From Nemertoderma westbladi (taxonomy: Eukaryota > Xenacoelomorpha > Nemertodermatida > Nemertodermatidae): 45,183 nt of DNA. Of this stretch, positions 20,411 through 30,996 are shown piece by piece. The translations under genes and the position numbers were made by a program. A model generated the notes under the pieces. That model saw only the letters and a list, made by a program, of their open reading frames with translations, ran no database searches and was not told where the DNA came from. The stretch is from assembly GCA_032718475.1 (NCBI GenBank), contig JAUCBJ010008388.1, positions 1 to 45,183 of the forward strand, in the 5' to 3' direction. Position 1 is the first letter of the stretch; the number at the start of each line of letters is the position of its first letter.

Positions 20411-21180
20411 TTTAAACATTCACTGAGTGACTGATAGAGGCCGTATCTAAATAATCAAATATTAATATACATACAGTATAGTATAGGCCTACTGCTACTA
20501 TACAATACACCGATATAAAAACAAATTTATTACTATTGGTAAGTATGTTGGTGTATGCGATATACAATATAAAATAAGTATGTAAGATATTGTTTTTAAA
20601 ATACATAAAATAAATTAAAATAAGTCTGTAGGATAGTGATCTTAAAATAGAAACAAACAGCACATTAAAATACTTAAAATTTAATAAAATAAAATGATTT
20701 AAGATTTAATTATTTTGAGTTAAAGTTAGTAGTTTTATTCTTAAATAAGCTAAGTTTCGTTTCGTTCGATAAGTTTTCGTTTCGGCACGAATGCTTTAAA
20801 GGGACCAGCCAGCATCCTTAAGTGGTAGCTAAATCAGTACTGGAGTTTCCTCTGGGGAGTAAAGTTCTGGGGGGACCGCACTGGAAACAAGTCGTCAGAC
20901 TTTGTGCGTAATCCCTGGCCTAGTGGCCGAAGAAAATTTACTTTACTTTTTACTTTTTTTACGATAGTGATCTTAAAATAGAAATAAACAGCACATTAAA
21001 ATATTAAAATACTTAAAAATTATTAAAATAAAATGTTTTATGTTAGTAGTTTTATTCTTAAAATAAGCAATGTTTAATAAAATAAGTATATTATGTAATG
21101 TAGGTTTATTGAATTAAAATAATGTAGAAATAATGTATTTAAAATAATGAAATATTGAAATAAAAATATAAAAGTTTATG
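20411..21180. other. Very AT-rich non-coding DNA with a duplicated segment around a SINE fragment
   Basis: A segment starting at about 20632 (GATAGTGATCTTAAAATAGA, AACAGCACATTAAAATA, TAGTAGTTTTATTCTTAAA) is repeated after the SINE at 20963-21066. The region could be the 3' untranslated part of the minus-strand LINE that ends at 21243. Confidence 0.55.
20773..20960 (+). mobile_element. Headless copy of the SINE seen at 8450-8733
   Basis: This matches the SINE body from GTTTTCGTTTCGGCAC onward to the AAAATTTACTTTACTTTTTA tail, but lacks the tRNA-like head. It also lacks about 17 bp of the body (GGCGCACCTCTGCCTTG). Substitutions are few. A missing 5' end is typical of 5'-truncated SINE insertion. 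Confidence 0.9.
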
Positions 21181-21242
21181 TTCTTTTGGACTATTATTAT
21201 GGTAGATTACGGAATGCTTTCAAGTATGAGGTCAAATCAACA

Positions 21243-21860
21243 TCACGTAATAGAGTTTTCTAGTGATGTAGCCTCAACTACATTGGCCGGTAATCCGTTC
21301 CAAGGGTTGATTACTCTAAAGAAAAAGCTATTTTGTATTAAGCATGATGCCACATTTGGTTTAAATAACTTATACTTATGTCCACGTGTTTTACAATTGT
21401 TACTAATGTTAAAGCGGTTGATTAAGTTAGGGACATCCACCAGACCAAGATCTTCGCGAATTATTTTGAAGGCCATAGTTATATCAAGTCGGAGACGGCG
21501 CAGTTCGAGTGATTCGAAACATAGAATACGAAGTCGTTCAAAGTATGGTGTCTTTGGATCAAGCGAACATCGATAAAACAACCTTCGTGTAAACAATCTT
21601 TGAACTTTTTCGAGTTTATCGATGGAACCTAAATAACCATCTTTACAAGTAGTTGATAGGAACGGATTCCAAACAGTAGTAGCATATTCCACAAGACTGC
21701 AAGAGGTCTTGCAAAGGTCGTATAGGCTCTCAATAGTGCTTGGCGGTTATTGGTACAGAACATTTAAAAAATCACGCTAATAATATAGTACTGTCTGACT
21801 GTAGTATGCCTTTTTACAAATAGCATTAATGTGGTTTTGAAATGATAATGATCGAGTCAA
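21243..21860 (-). pseudogene. LINE reverse-transcriptase C-terminal fragment (jockey/CR1/L2-like)
   Basis: The minus-strand ORF (21243-21692) carries EYATTVWNP, IDKLEKVQRLFTRRL, YFERLRILCFESLELRRLRL and INPWNGLPANVV. This is the standard post-RT region of jockey/CR1/L2-type LINEs. Upstream, across one frameshift, TNNRQALLRAYTTFARPL and DLGVIIDS extend the match to about 21860, where the TIR element at 21882 interrupts it. The sequence continues in the same orientation at 24069. It is a dead copy. Confidence 0.85.
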
Positions 21861-21866
21861 TAATTA

Positions 21867-21881
21867 CACCCAGGTCGCGGC
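21867..21881. repeat. Target duplication, left copy, of the TIR element 21882-24052
   Basis: CACCCAGGTCGCGGC here matches CACCCTAGGTCGCGGC at 24053-24068 with one indel. Both encode the same LINE residues (RDLG) in the minus-strand frame, as expected if the LINE was split by insertion. Confidence 0.65.
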
Positions 21882-22312
21882 GAGGTAGAATTATATGTCA
21901 GATGCCGTCCGATCCGATGCAATTCAGCAATTATTCTAGCTACAACTGTCAGACTGCAGACTGTACAAGCCTAGCTGCTTAGGCCTACTTCTGTTTTGCC
22001 TATCACAGTTTCTCTAACGCAATATCCCTTTAATTGAATATCAGAATATTCCACCTATCTTTGCGGTGTTTTATTTAATTAATATAGGGCATAATAAATT
22101 AGTAGAGGAGCTAGATCTGAAAACTGATTATACCGCGGTTATACGGCGCCTACACTTTTCTTTACTGCAATGAAAGCCGGTGTATAGCTATATAGTACCC
22201 GGCTGCGTAGGGTTCCAGGACGAAGGTCAGAAAAAAAGCACTACTGTATGGCCATTTTTCGACCGTCGACACAAAGCCGCTACGAAGTTATTATGGGACA
22301 GGATGGTGATGC

Positions 22313-22320
22313 TCGGTAGA
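22313..22320. repeat. 8-bp target duplication, left copy, of the hAT element
   Basis: TCGGTAGA occurs immediately before the left end and again at 23490-23497 immediately after the right end. It is perfect, and 8 bp is diagnostic of hAT integration. Confidence 0.9.
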
Positions 22321-23489
22321 CAGTGGCGGTTCTAGGGGGGGGGGGGGGGCAAGGGGGCATCTGCCCCTCCGCAGGTATCTTGGGGGGGGGGGGGCTTGCC
22401 CCCTCCCTAGCGAAAGGTAATGTGGTAAATCCGTACCAGTGGGTACCGACTTGCTCGAAAACAGACCTCTCTGGGAAAAGACTTCTATTTTTTTTTCAAA
22501 ATTTAGTTACTACCCGGAGATATCCATTATAAAACACTCTGATATTTTTGTAAAATTCTGGAACTTTGGGAATTCGGGAAAAAATCGGGAAATTTTCTTC
22601 AAAGTTTTCTTCTTCGAACTGTAGCTTGTTTCCGAAACGTGCAGTGGCGTGCAGAAGGGGGGGGGGGGGGGGGGGCACCTTCCAAGGGGCGCCAAAATTT
22701 GAGCAGTAGTGGCATCATAGCCAGCTGATAGTATAATGGTGGTTCCAAGTTTAGCTTATTGATGCTAGACATTTAGCCCATCCAACATACAAACATAGTA
22801 GTTTGGTTCTGTATTGGTTGCATAGCCTTTCAGCACTGCCCACATTGCACATGTGAAGGTGTCACAGGTGAGAAGGTAGATGTCTCCTGCGATTGGTCCA
22901 TGGTATGGTCACTGGAAATATCTCCATTGGTAAGTTCAGTGGCTTTGTGGTTTAAGGCATGTGCAAGTAAATTTAAGCAGTAAATTTCTTAATATAATAT
23001 AATTTTGCAATTAAAATAGTCTTAAAATAGTCATTTAATTACTTCAATATTTTCCACTACCACACATGTTATGAAAGTTTGTGCGGCTAAAATACTAAAG
23101 TATATTTATTGCCTCTTAAATAATTAAATATAAGATAATTATTTTATTGCGCAGAACACCATCTCCATACCGAAACCTAACTAACCAAAACAATAAACGA
23201 TATCATTACAAATTAATGGAAAGGAGTGCCACACACGTCGCGTCTCTCCTCCACATCTTTGGAACGATACGGGTTACCACCAGCTGACGGCTGCGACCCT
23301 TCCATTAACTAAATAATTAGATAATTAGACATAGACGGGTTTAGACAAAGTTGTTGTTAGGAATGTTTTTGTTGAACGATTTAAAGCTGGCGTTTATAAA
23401 CGTTTACAAGTCCGAAAAATTGACCTCAGCAAATTAAATATTTTGCCCCCCCCCCCCCCCCCCCCAGCAAAATCCTAGAACCGCCCCTG
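22321..23489. mobile_element. Non-autonomous hAT DNA transposon
   Basis: The ends are CAGTGGCGGTTCTAGG and the complement of CAGGGGCGGTTCTAGG, typical short hAT termini, with a perfect 8-bp target duplication. Length is 1,169 bp. Long G-runs (22336-22348, 22382-22393, 22659-22674) and a C-run (23446-23465) lie near the ends. A second hAT-like terminus, CAGTGGCGTGCAG, occurs internally at 22642 without a visible partner. One dispersed 68-bp-type repeat lies at 23181-23226. There is no transposase ORF, so it would depend on an enzyme supplied in trans. Confidence 0.88.
23181..23226 (-). repeat. Dispersed 68-bp-type repeat inside the hAT element
   Basis: The reverse complement reads CTCCTTTCCATTAATTTGTA then ATGATATCGTTTATTGTTTT then GGTTAG. 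This is nearly the AATTGGTAATGTTATCG form of the array unit at 3398-4250. Confidence 0.85.
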
Positions 23490-24068
23490 TCGGTAGAGGA
23501 CGCTCTAGGACATGAGACACGTAGTAAAGTTAATTGTTAAAGATGTCCCAACATTATTTTAGCTTTGTATTGTATTTATTTGTACCGTAGAGTTTCATGG
23601 ACCAGCTGTAGTATCGGGATACAGAATGCCCCGGCTGCCCGCTTCCCGTTTCCGCCGCCATCAGCGCAGTCTCCACCGCCCAGGATCAGAGCTGCAGAGG
23701 GGCAGCCTCACCCTGCAAGTTGGTCGGTAGACTCCATTCCAGGACATCCAACGCACGTCAGATTTCCTTCTGAACACCACAGTCTGACAGTCAGCTACAG
23801 AGCTACGAACGATCCCATACTGTGTACTGCAGTACTGCCATACCTGCATACTGCCATATACAGATATACAATAATGCAATAGGCCAATAGTCATACTGCC
23901 AGACTGCGTTCAGTGTTAGGAAAAACAGAAGTAGGCCTAAGCAGCTATAGGCTTGTACAGTCTGCAGTCTGACAGTTGTAGCTACAATAATTGCCGAAAT
24001 GCATCGGATCGGATCGGATCGGATCGGATCGGACGGCATCTGACTATAAATGCACCCTAGGTCGCGGC

Positions 24069-24403
24069 AATGATCAACTCGTGTCAATATGGTGGAATCA
24101 ATATTGTAGTCAACGCGTTCAAAATTCTTAGTTCCAATATTTAACGCTGTACATTTTTCGATAGCGATTGTCAGATTGTCATTTGCCATGTATAACACCA
24201 TTTTACAAAGTTTGTAAGAGATTCTGATAGAGCAATATGATTGTTATTGGGGCCATATAATTTATTATCATCCGCAAATAGTTTAATCTCCGCCGGTAGA
24301 ACACAATCAGATAATTATCAGGGCAATCGTCTATAAAGCCTTGACCTGTATTGGTCCTCCAACTGTTCCTTGTGGGATACTGCTCCAAGTGACGTCTTTA
24401 TAG
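24069..24403 (-). pseudogene. LINE reverse-transcriptase palm fragment (jockey/CR1/L2-like)
   Basis: Minus-strand reading from 24403 gives SSIPQGTVGGPI (RT motif with QG), then DDCPDN, then in another frame KLFADDNKLYG (catalytic Asp pair) and later CTALNIGTKNF and HCRDLG. At 24069 it meets the TIR element. The LINE continues at 21860 in the same orientation. At 24404 the sequence switches abruptly to BEL retrotransposon coding sequence. Missing bases and frameshifts make it inactive. Confidence 0.85.
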
Positions 24404-27400
24404 TTGGCATAGCCCTTATCTAGATAATCAGTTATCTTTGCTTGAAATAATTTATGATATTCGGGATTCTTCAGTAGTCGCTTCTCCAGTTGCCTTAACC
24501 TCTTTACTGCTAGGGCCTTGTTATTTACCAATGGGAGTTGGTCATTCACCCACAACATCCCTACTTCATATCGATTTTCATTCTCAAGTTTCCTCGTGGT
24601 TTGTTCTAGTATTTGTATTGCTTTTCTATCATTTAATGATATACCTTCTTTTCTAGAAGTTGTTCCATGAGTTTCTAATTGGAAGTATCTTTCCCACATG
24701 ATTCTTACCCAATCATCATTATTTTTCACCTTGTCGATGAGATCCATAGGATCTATAAAGTATGTGGATATTCCTGGACTATTCGGGTCATTAAATCCCT
24801 CTCTATTGCTGCAATCAGGTCCCTCTAATGTCCACCCAAATATGGTTCTAATAGCATGTGGATATGCTTTTAATCCTCCTGGGTATTCACTGTCCAGCTG
24901 TTGCAAACACTGTGGGTTATCCTGCCCGATCAGCATAGTTACTTTTGGAATCTCTACAGCCTGATTTCCAAAAGGTATGTGTCGCAATGCTTCTGACCTC
25001 TGCCATGCTTCTCTCTGTTCCTTATTATATGTAATGTTCATGTCTTTGATAAGAAATACTTCCGAAATACTTGATGAAAAACTACTGTCCTTTTCCGTTG
25101 ATGAAATCGTCACTGTTGCACACTCAACATAATCGGCAGTCTTTTCTGATTTATTCAGTGTTCTCATGGTCAATGGTCTCAAACTACCTTTTATTCCCAG
25201 AAGTTTGCCTGTCTCTCTATCCATAAATGTCCCTCCTGAGCAAGGATCCAACACTGCTAAGGTTGTAGTCCAACCCCTTCCCATTGGTAGTTTCACACTG
25301 ATGGGAACAATCTGGAACATGACTCTCTCTCTCAGATACTTTTCGATTATTGTGGCATACACCGGACACAGATTGCTTATCATGGCATCACGTTCGTCCT
25401 CTTGCTCCGATAAAATGTCATCTTCAGCATTGACTGTCTCTGCCCCTATGAAGTTAACTTCGGCGGCCTTTTCTGTTATGACTTCATCTTTATTTAACTT
25501 GGCTCCATTGGCTCCATGCAAGAATGTGTGGTGCATGGTACTACCGCAAACTAAGCAGCCCCATTTCCCTGTACAAGACTCCACACAGTGACCCCTGGAC
25601 AAACAGCGATAACATCGTCCATCTCTTTCTACATGCTCCTTCCTTTCATGTGGTTCCATCTCTTTATACTTTGGGCACTTAAGTAAAGAGTGATCGGTTG
25701 ACCTGCACAATATGCAAGTATAACGTATCCTCTTTACCTGGTTTAGTGCCTTTGGTATCTTATTGGGATATTTAATCGACTGTCCATCCTTCAGTTGCGT
25801 AATCTGGGTACTATATGAAGATACTTTACCTGACTTAACTAAAAACTGTGGGTCGTTATCTTTATTCCGCTTATAACTATCACTATGATGTCTCTCTCTA
25901 TATTCTTTTGCAGCTGTGCTGTTAATTATTCGAGCTTCCTTCTTTAGCCATGATGCCAGCTCTTCTAATTTCGGATAGGAACCGCTTTCCTCCATTGCAT
26001 CGACTTTCCTCAGCCATTTGTCATATATTTTGTAAGGTAATTTACTAGCAATCTCAGTAATATTGCGTTGGCTGTTCAATTCGTGTGGTCTCTGTAATGC
26101 AGCAAGGGTCTTTGCCGTTCTGTTCACTTTATCAGAATATGCCTGAATTTCTACTGGTGTTTCCACACTTTTTCCCGCCAACAAATTTCTTATGGAATCG
26201 TTAATAATTCTGACTGGGTTTCCAAAACGTTCCTCTAGCTCTTGCCATGCTTCCATATATCCTTCTTCACCTTGCCCTTCTAAATGCTTTATCAGTTCCA
26301 ATGGTGAGCCATCCAAAAATTGTAGTAAATGTACTAACTTTTCCTGTGGTGCCAAAATCGTATTATGGACCTGCTGAAAGAACCTTTGTTTAAAGTTTAA
26401 CCATTCTAATGGCTCGCCCCGATACTTTATCGGTATTGGTCTGGGCAAATTCTGTCTTTGTTCATGGCGAATCCAGTAATGAATGTCTGAAGGGTTGCCT
26501 ACAGGTAGTGCAGGGTCCGCGTTTGTCTCATAGCTTTGAAACGGTGATAAGTTATTATTCGTTACCTTATTATTGCCATGATTTCCAGGGGCAAATTTTA
26601 TACTACTGTATGTGTCTTCTGCTTCAATGTATGCACTCAACTTACGCATGCACCCTCGGCATAAAGTGGCTGCATCACACGCCCTCTTGGATTCCCCCAT
26701 TATATCATGACATGTGTCATATTTACCGTCAAATATATTTTTCACGAAATTAATTATTTCCTGTTGCAACTCAATCAATTTATTTAGTTGTAAATGTGCT
26801 AGATCACGCCCAGCTGTCCTATCTATAATTTCAATTGCCCGTTTGCAATTTGATTCCACCTGTAATATGGTTTGGCTCATTTTTTCTATCTCCTCTACGA
26901 CATGTACTAGATATACATTATTCCTAATATGTTGTGCACTATTGTGTTGGTCGCTATTTCCTGGCCTCATGCTCCGTGCAGGAGGGGTGTGGGTGCCCCC
27001 TGGAGGCATCAGTCCCTCAGTTGACCAGGTAGCCGATACCGGTACCTGATGGCCAGGTTGCATTTGATCATACCCAGTGTAGCTTCCTCTATCCTGTTCT
27101 GATTGCCGTTTAGGCCTAAACCTTACCTGTTGTGTTTGCTCATCCTGTCTGCTAAACTCCCTTCCGGTGACTGGTAACTCCCCGTTTCCAGTTGCTGTTC
27201 GTACACCAGCCCTAAAACGTGTTCGCTGTGGATCCGCCGAGCTGATTAAACCAGCTACCGGTAGGCCTAGCTCATAGTCCCCGTGATGGAGGTTGTCTGG
27301 ATTTCCCGCCAAGACTGGTCCGGGTTTCTGCCCATGTTGGCGTTCTGAAACTGGGAACGGTTGTTGAATATTGCGTCGTCCAGGCAGGTTCCCACCTTGG

Positions 27401-27666
27401 GGGACGTCATCTGTTGGACTCGATCTCGCCGCCGGCGCTCCTAGGCCTAGAGATGTCATCAACGAATGTAACTGATGTTCGTCGTCGATTAATGTTCGGG
27501 GGTTGTGGTTATACGGAACTTGTGGCACCTGAGTGACAGTTGATGATCTTTCAGGTGCGATGTGCGAATACGCTGGATTCCATAAACTACCGGCAGGCAT
27601 TGCTGAAACTGCAGGCCAAGTGGATTCGTTATACCCGGAACAGGAACCGGCTTTGGATTCATCCAT
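24331..27666 (-). pseudogene. BEL/Pao polyprotein, copy A, truncated after the protease region
   Basis: Open for 1,111 codons. Residues 1 to about 1,087 (27666-24404) are nearly identical to the full copy at 32165-36868: Gag-like N-terminus, DUF1759-like region (WLNFKQRFFQQV), CCHC-type knuckles and the aspartic-protease-like block LDPCSGGTFMD. At 24404 the RT, RNase H and 3' parts are absent and the frame runs into LINE reverse-transcriptase sequence for 24 codons. The result is a chance chimera that cannot encode RT. Its 5' LTR (28676-29220) and leader are present on the right. Confidence 0.9.
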
Positions 27667-28675
27667 TACGAATTACTTATTCGATGTTATATGATTGACT
27701 TTTAGTTTATTTTATTTATTTTTATTATTATGTTACGTTTATTTGTGTAATCTATATTTACCCGAGCGATATATCTAAGGTAATATACTTTGTTTGGTTG
27801 CTCTCAATGTTTTACTAATTCACAGGTGCTGTGGTTCTTAAACAAACCCCAGTGCCTGTAAACAAGTTATTGACTGTGTTCTTCTTTACTAATAATTATG
27901 CGCTTGTCGCTATGTTACTACCTAGGTAATCGTTCTCATACGCTGGTGTAAACAGTATAAACTCAGTTTATGAAACTCCGTGTTTTAGTACAGTAGGGTT
28001 GTGTTGCGATCCTATTTGGAGATCGCTAGTGATGATGTCCGTTGCAATCACATGCGCCGGGATGATAACAATCCCCAGTTCATGTAATGGCTATTAAATC
28101 AAGTTATACAGTCAACATAAATTAATAATATAATCAATCAGCTTTCAATCACATGCGCTGGGATAACAAATCGTCAGTTCATGTAATCTTTTAAAATAAA
28201 GTTATAAAGAAAACATAAATTAATACTATACCGGTAATAGTAATAATCAGCTATTCAATCACATACGCTGGGATATAACAATAACCAGTTCATGTAATCT
28301 TAGCCTAATATAAATTTTAAAGAAAACAGAACTGAATAATATAATCAACCTTTTATTTAATCACAAGCGCTGGTATAATAACAATAACCAGTTCATGTAA
28401 TCTTAGCCTAATATAAATTTTAAAGAAAACAGAACTGAATAATATAATCAACCTTTTATTTAATCACAAGCGCTGGTATAATAACAATAACCAGTTCATG
28501 TAATTAAACAAATTATGAACGAAACATAAATAATATACCGGTAAAAATAATAATAAGTTACGTATGATTAATAAAGCTTTATAATTCAATCAAGAAGAAT
28601 AAATAAATTAATAAAATAGAAAATTCAATTTATTAATCGAAAAAGTTTAAAATGGCCACAAATTCATTTACTTAA
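27667..28675 (-). other. BEL copy A 5' untranslated leader with hairpin array
   Basis: This non-coding leader lies between the LTR and the polyprotein ATG, about 1.0 kb. It contains five imperfect repeats (about 28040-28505), each with ATCACATGCGCTGG and CCAGTTCATGTAAT. These two blocks are partly self-complementary (ACATG..CTGG with CCAG..CATGT), so each unit can fold as a hairpin. The same array is in copy B. Confidence 0.8.
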
Positions 28676-29220
28676 TGTTGGCCCGGTTTACAACATTGTG
28701 ATTCGCGCTGGCCGGGAGCAATCAAATGACGCGCTACTGGCTACGAACTGGATTGAGAGGTCCATTAAAGGGAAAAGCATCAGGGGCCCGAACGGGCTAA
28801 TATACGGAAAACACTAACCGTGATCAATTGAAGGGCTATTCCACTTATAATGTATCTCAAAGTCAAGCAATATAAACACCCAAATAATAATGAATGTATA
28901 CTATAGATAAACCTATTAGGTTCCCAACAAATCTAGGTAGCCGCTAGCAGCGGTAAATGAATTTGCTGAGCCCAAAGCTACGAATGAATAATGAACTTGG
29001 AACTCAGGCTTTTATAGTCTTTAGATCTGGGCCCCAAAATATATCATAACAATACAAACCAATAGCAGAGCATCATTGAATGTAAATGAACTGTCATTGG
29101 TCCAAGTATTTGTGGGTCCAGCCAATGGAGCTTCATAGCCTCTTATAGCAAAGGCACATATTCTGGGTCGAGCCATGTAAATAGGTAAGCTTCACCCAAT
29201 AGGGTAAATTAACGCCTACA
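28676..29220 (-). repeat. BEL LTR, 545 bp, shared by copy A (5') and the RNase H fragment copy (3')
   Basis: On the minus strand it begins TGTAGGCGTTAATTTACCC and ends GCCGGGCCAACA, so TG...CA as in LTRs. It has the same length as 39605-40149 and few differences. It serves as the downstream LTR of the copy at 29221-30960 and as the upstream LTR of copy A, giving a tandem arrangement with one shared LTR. Confidence 0.88.
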
Positions 29221-30141
29221 TTAACCGCCCATCAGAAGTCACTGACTTCTAACTAACAACAATAAACAGCGTTAAGTTATCCCTAGACAAATTAAACCTC
29301 AACAATTATTCACTAATTATCTATCTAAATTATGTATCAACAACAATCAAATTAATGTAGAATCATTTATATTTATATACTTACAATATGTATGCCTAAT
29401 GCACAATAAAATTGAAAATTACAGAACATTCATAACATCATTATAGTTTACCGATGTAACTGATAGTTCATAGCACATAATTTGAACATAAATCACTATA
29501 TACAGTATATCTTCTACTTCTATACTTAAACGCTAACGAATAATTAGTGCGATATTACTATAATATAACTTGGAATAATATATATAATGTACAATATATG
29601 TACGTACAGTACATATCAATGAGACATGGCTCAAGCATCGTTCGCCACCAGGGCATAAATATTCGGTCGTTCTTAATGAACAGAGGGCTAAAGATGTTGC
29701 TGAAGCATCGTTTGCCATAAAGGCAGATATTTCGTTTGTTCTATATGAACAGAGGGCTAAAGCTTATATTACTAAAAGCTAAAGCATCGGTTGCTCGAAG
29801 AGCAAAATATTCGTTTGTTCTTTGCGAACGGAGGGCTAAATTAAAAAAAACGCAGAATAATTTAGCATCGTTTGTACAAATAAGGCACAAATAATAATCG
29901 TTTGTTCTACGTAAGAACAGAGGGCTAAAAGCATCATGTTTATCAATTTAGATTACCTTAAACAAAGGTACCGGTATATAGATCAATTGGGTTAATTAAA
30001 TTCAAATACACATTTTCATTTTACTTTACATTTTACCCATGTCAAAAGTAGTAACCAGTAAAGTTATATAAATTTACTAAATATTACAGTATGTTTCCTT
30101 AGTCCAAATCATTTTCTCTACTGTAGCTTTTATTACGTCAG
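29221..30141 (-). other. BEL 3' untranslated region (fragment copy) with hairpin array
   Basis: About 920 bp lie between the polyprotein stop codon and the LTR, where an autonomous BEL element would carry integrase. No integrase sequence is seen. Four units plus a partial one (29632-29950) carry GCATCGTTTGCC...GGC and GTTC....GAACAGAGGGCTAAAG, each able to form two short hairpins with variable loops. A 17-bp palindrome AGAAGTCACTGACTTCT lies at 29234-29250 next to the LTR. Confidence 0.8.
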
Positions 30142-30996
30142 TTAATTCTCGCCGCCCACCTTGAATAAATCGGAGAAAAAAAACTTTCCATCTGTTGCCG
30201 CCCACCTTGAACCAATCCATTTAGGTTGCTTTCCAATTATTCCGCCTAACATATCTGTATGCTGTTGTATTTCAAATACGCGTTTAGCAATGAAAGTCTT
30301 AAAACGTTTCACTGGATTGTTAAGATATTGTAGTACTGTTATCGAGTCTGTATGAAAGTGGACATCATCTATTGGTAGGTCCAGTTCTTCTACTAGCTGC
30401 GTACTCATTCGCACGCCTAAAAGAGCTGCTATGAGTTCTACTCTTGGAATTGTTACGGGAACTATGGGCGCAGCGCGGCTCTTGGCTGTGACCAGAGCTA
30501 CCTCTACCTTACCACCATCCATTGAAACTTTTCTAAGAAATATCACTGCACCATAACCTATACTTGAAGCATCGGAATATACATGTAGTTCTAGAATATC
30601 AGCTTCCTCTCTCGCTATGAAGTAGCACCGTGGGATTTTAAACTCTGATAATTCTGCCAACTCCTTTACCCATTTTGTCCATTGTTTTTGGATGTTATCA
30701 GGCAACAACTCATCCCAACTTACACCTTCCTCCCACATCTTTCTGACGATAATTTTCCCCGATAAGGTTATTGGTGATACAAGTCCTATCGGGTCAAACA
30801 GCGAATTCAATATTGAGATACATTCCCGTTTTGACGAAGCCTCCTTCTTAGGCTCGATCTTAAACTGCAAATAATCCTCTTCTGCATTCCAATATACTCC
30901 TAATGCTCTTGTGACAGGCAGATCATCTAAGTCTAGGTTAAGATTTGTGTCGTTTCGCTTGCCGCTAGCAGCGGTAAATGAATTTGCTGAGCCCAA
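30142..30996 (-). pseudogene. BEL RNase H/A17-region fragment fused to LTR sequence
   Basis: Open for 284 codons. Codons from about residue 12 on match the C-terminal quarter of the full copy (LDDLPVTRALGVYW, then RNase H YSDASSIGYGAV and HTDSITVLQYL), with one extra Gly codon. The first 11 residues (MGSANSFTAAS) are not BEL protein but LTR bases read in frame. The junction at 30960/30961 marks a deletion of LTR end, leader, Gag, protease and RT from this copy. Confidence 0.9.

Larger units (their letters stand above)
21882..24052. mobile_element. TIR element inserted in the LINE and itself interrupted by a hAT element
   Basis: Long inverted arms (about 21893-22020 and 23905-24046) share GTCAGATGCCGTCCGATCCG, CAACTGTCAGACTGCAGACT and GCTTAGGCCTACTTCTGT. 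The right arm has an expanded run of about six CGGAT units where the left has two. Without the hAT insertion the element is about 1 kb. The interior (22021-22312 and 23498-23900) has no recognisable transposase. The approximately 15-bp duplication is unusually long for a TIR transposon, so the superfamily is not assigned. Confidence 0.65.

Noticed and set aside
22336-22674. Long G-runs as regulatory quadruplexes
   Set aside because: They lie at ends of a hAT element and in other transposon ends; run lengths may also be sequencing-sensitive, so no regulatory claim is made.
23565-23882. 105-codon open frame in the right part of the TIR element
   Set aside because: It runs into the inverted arm and is low-complexity Pro/Ser; no transposase features.
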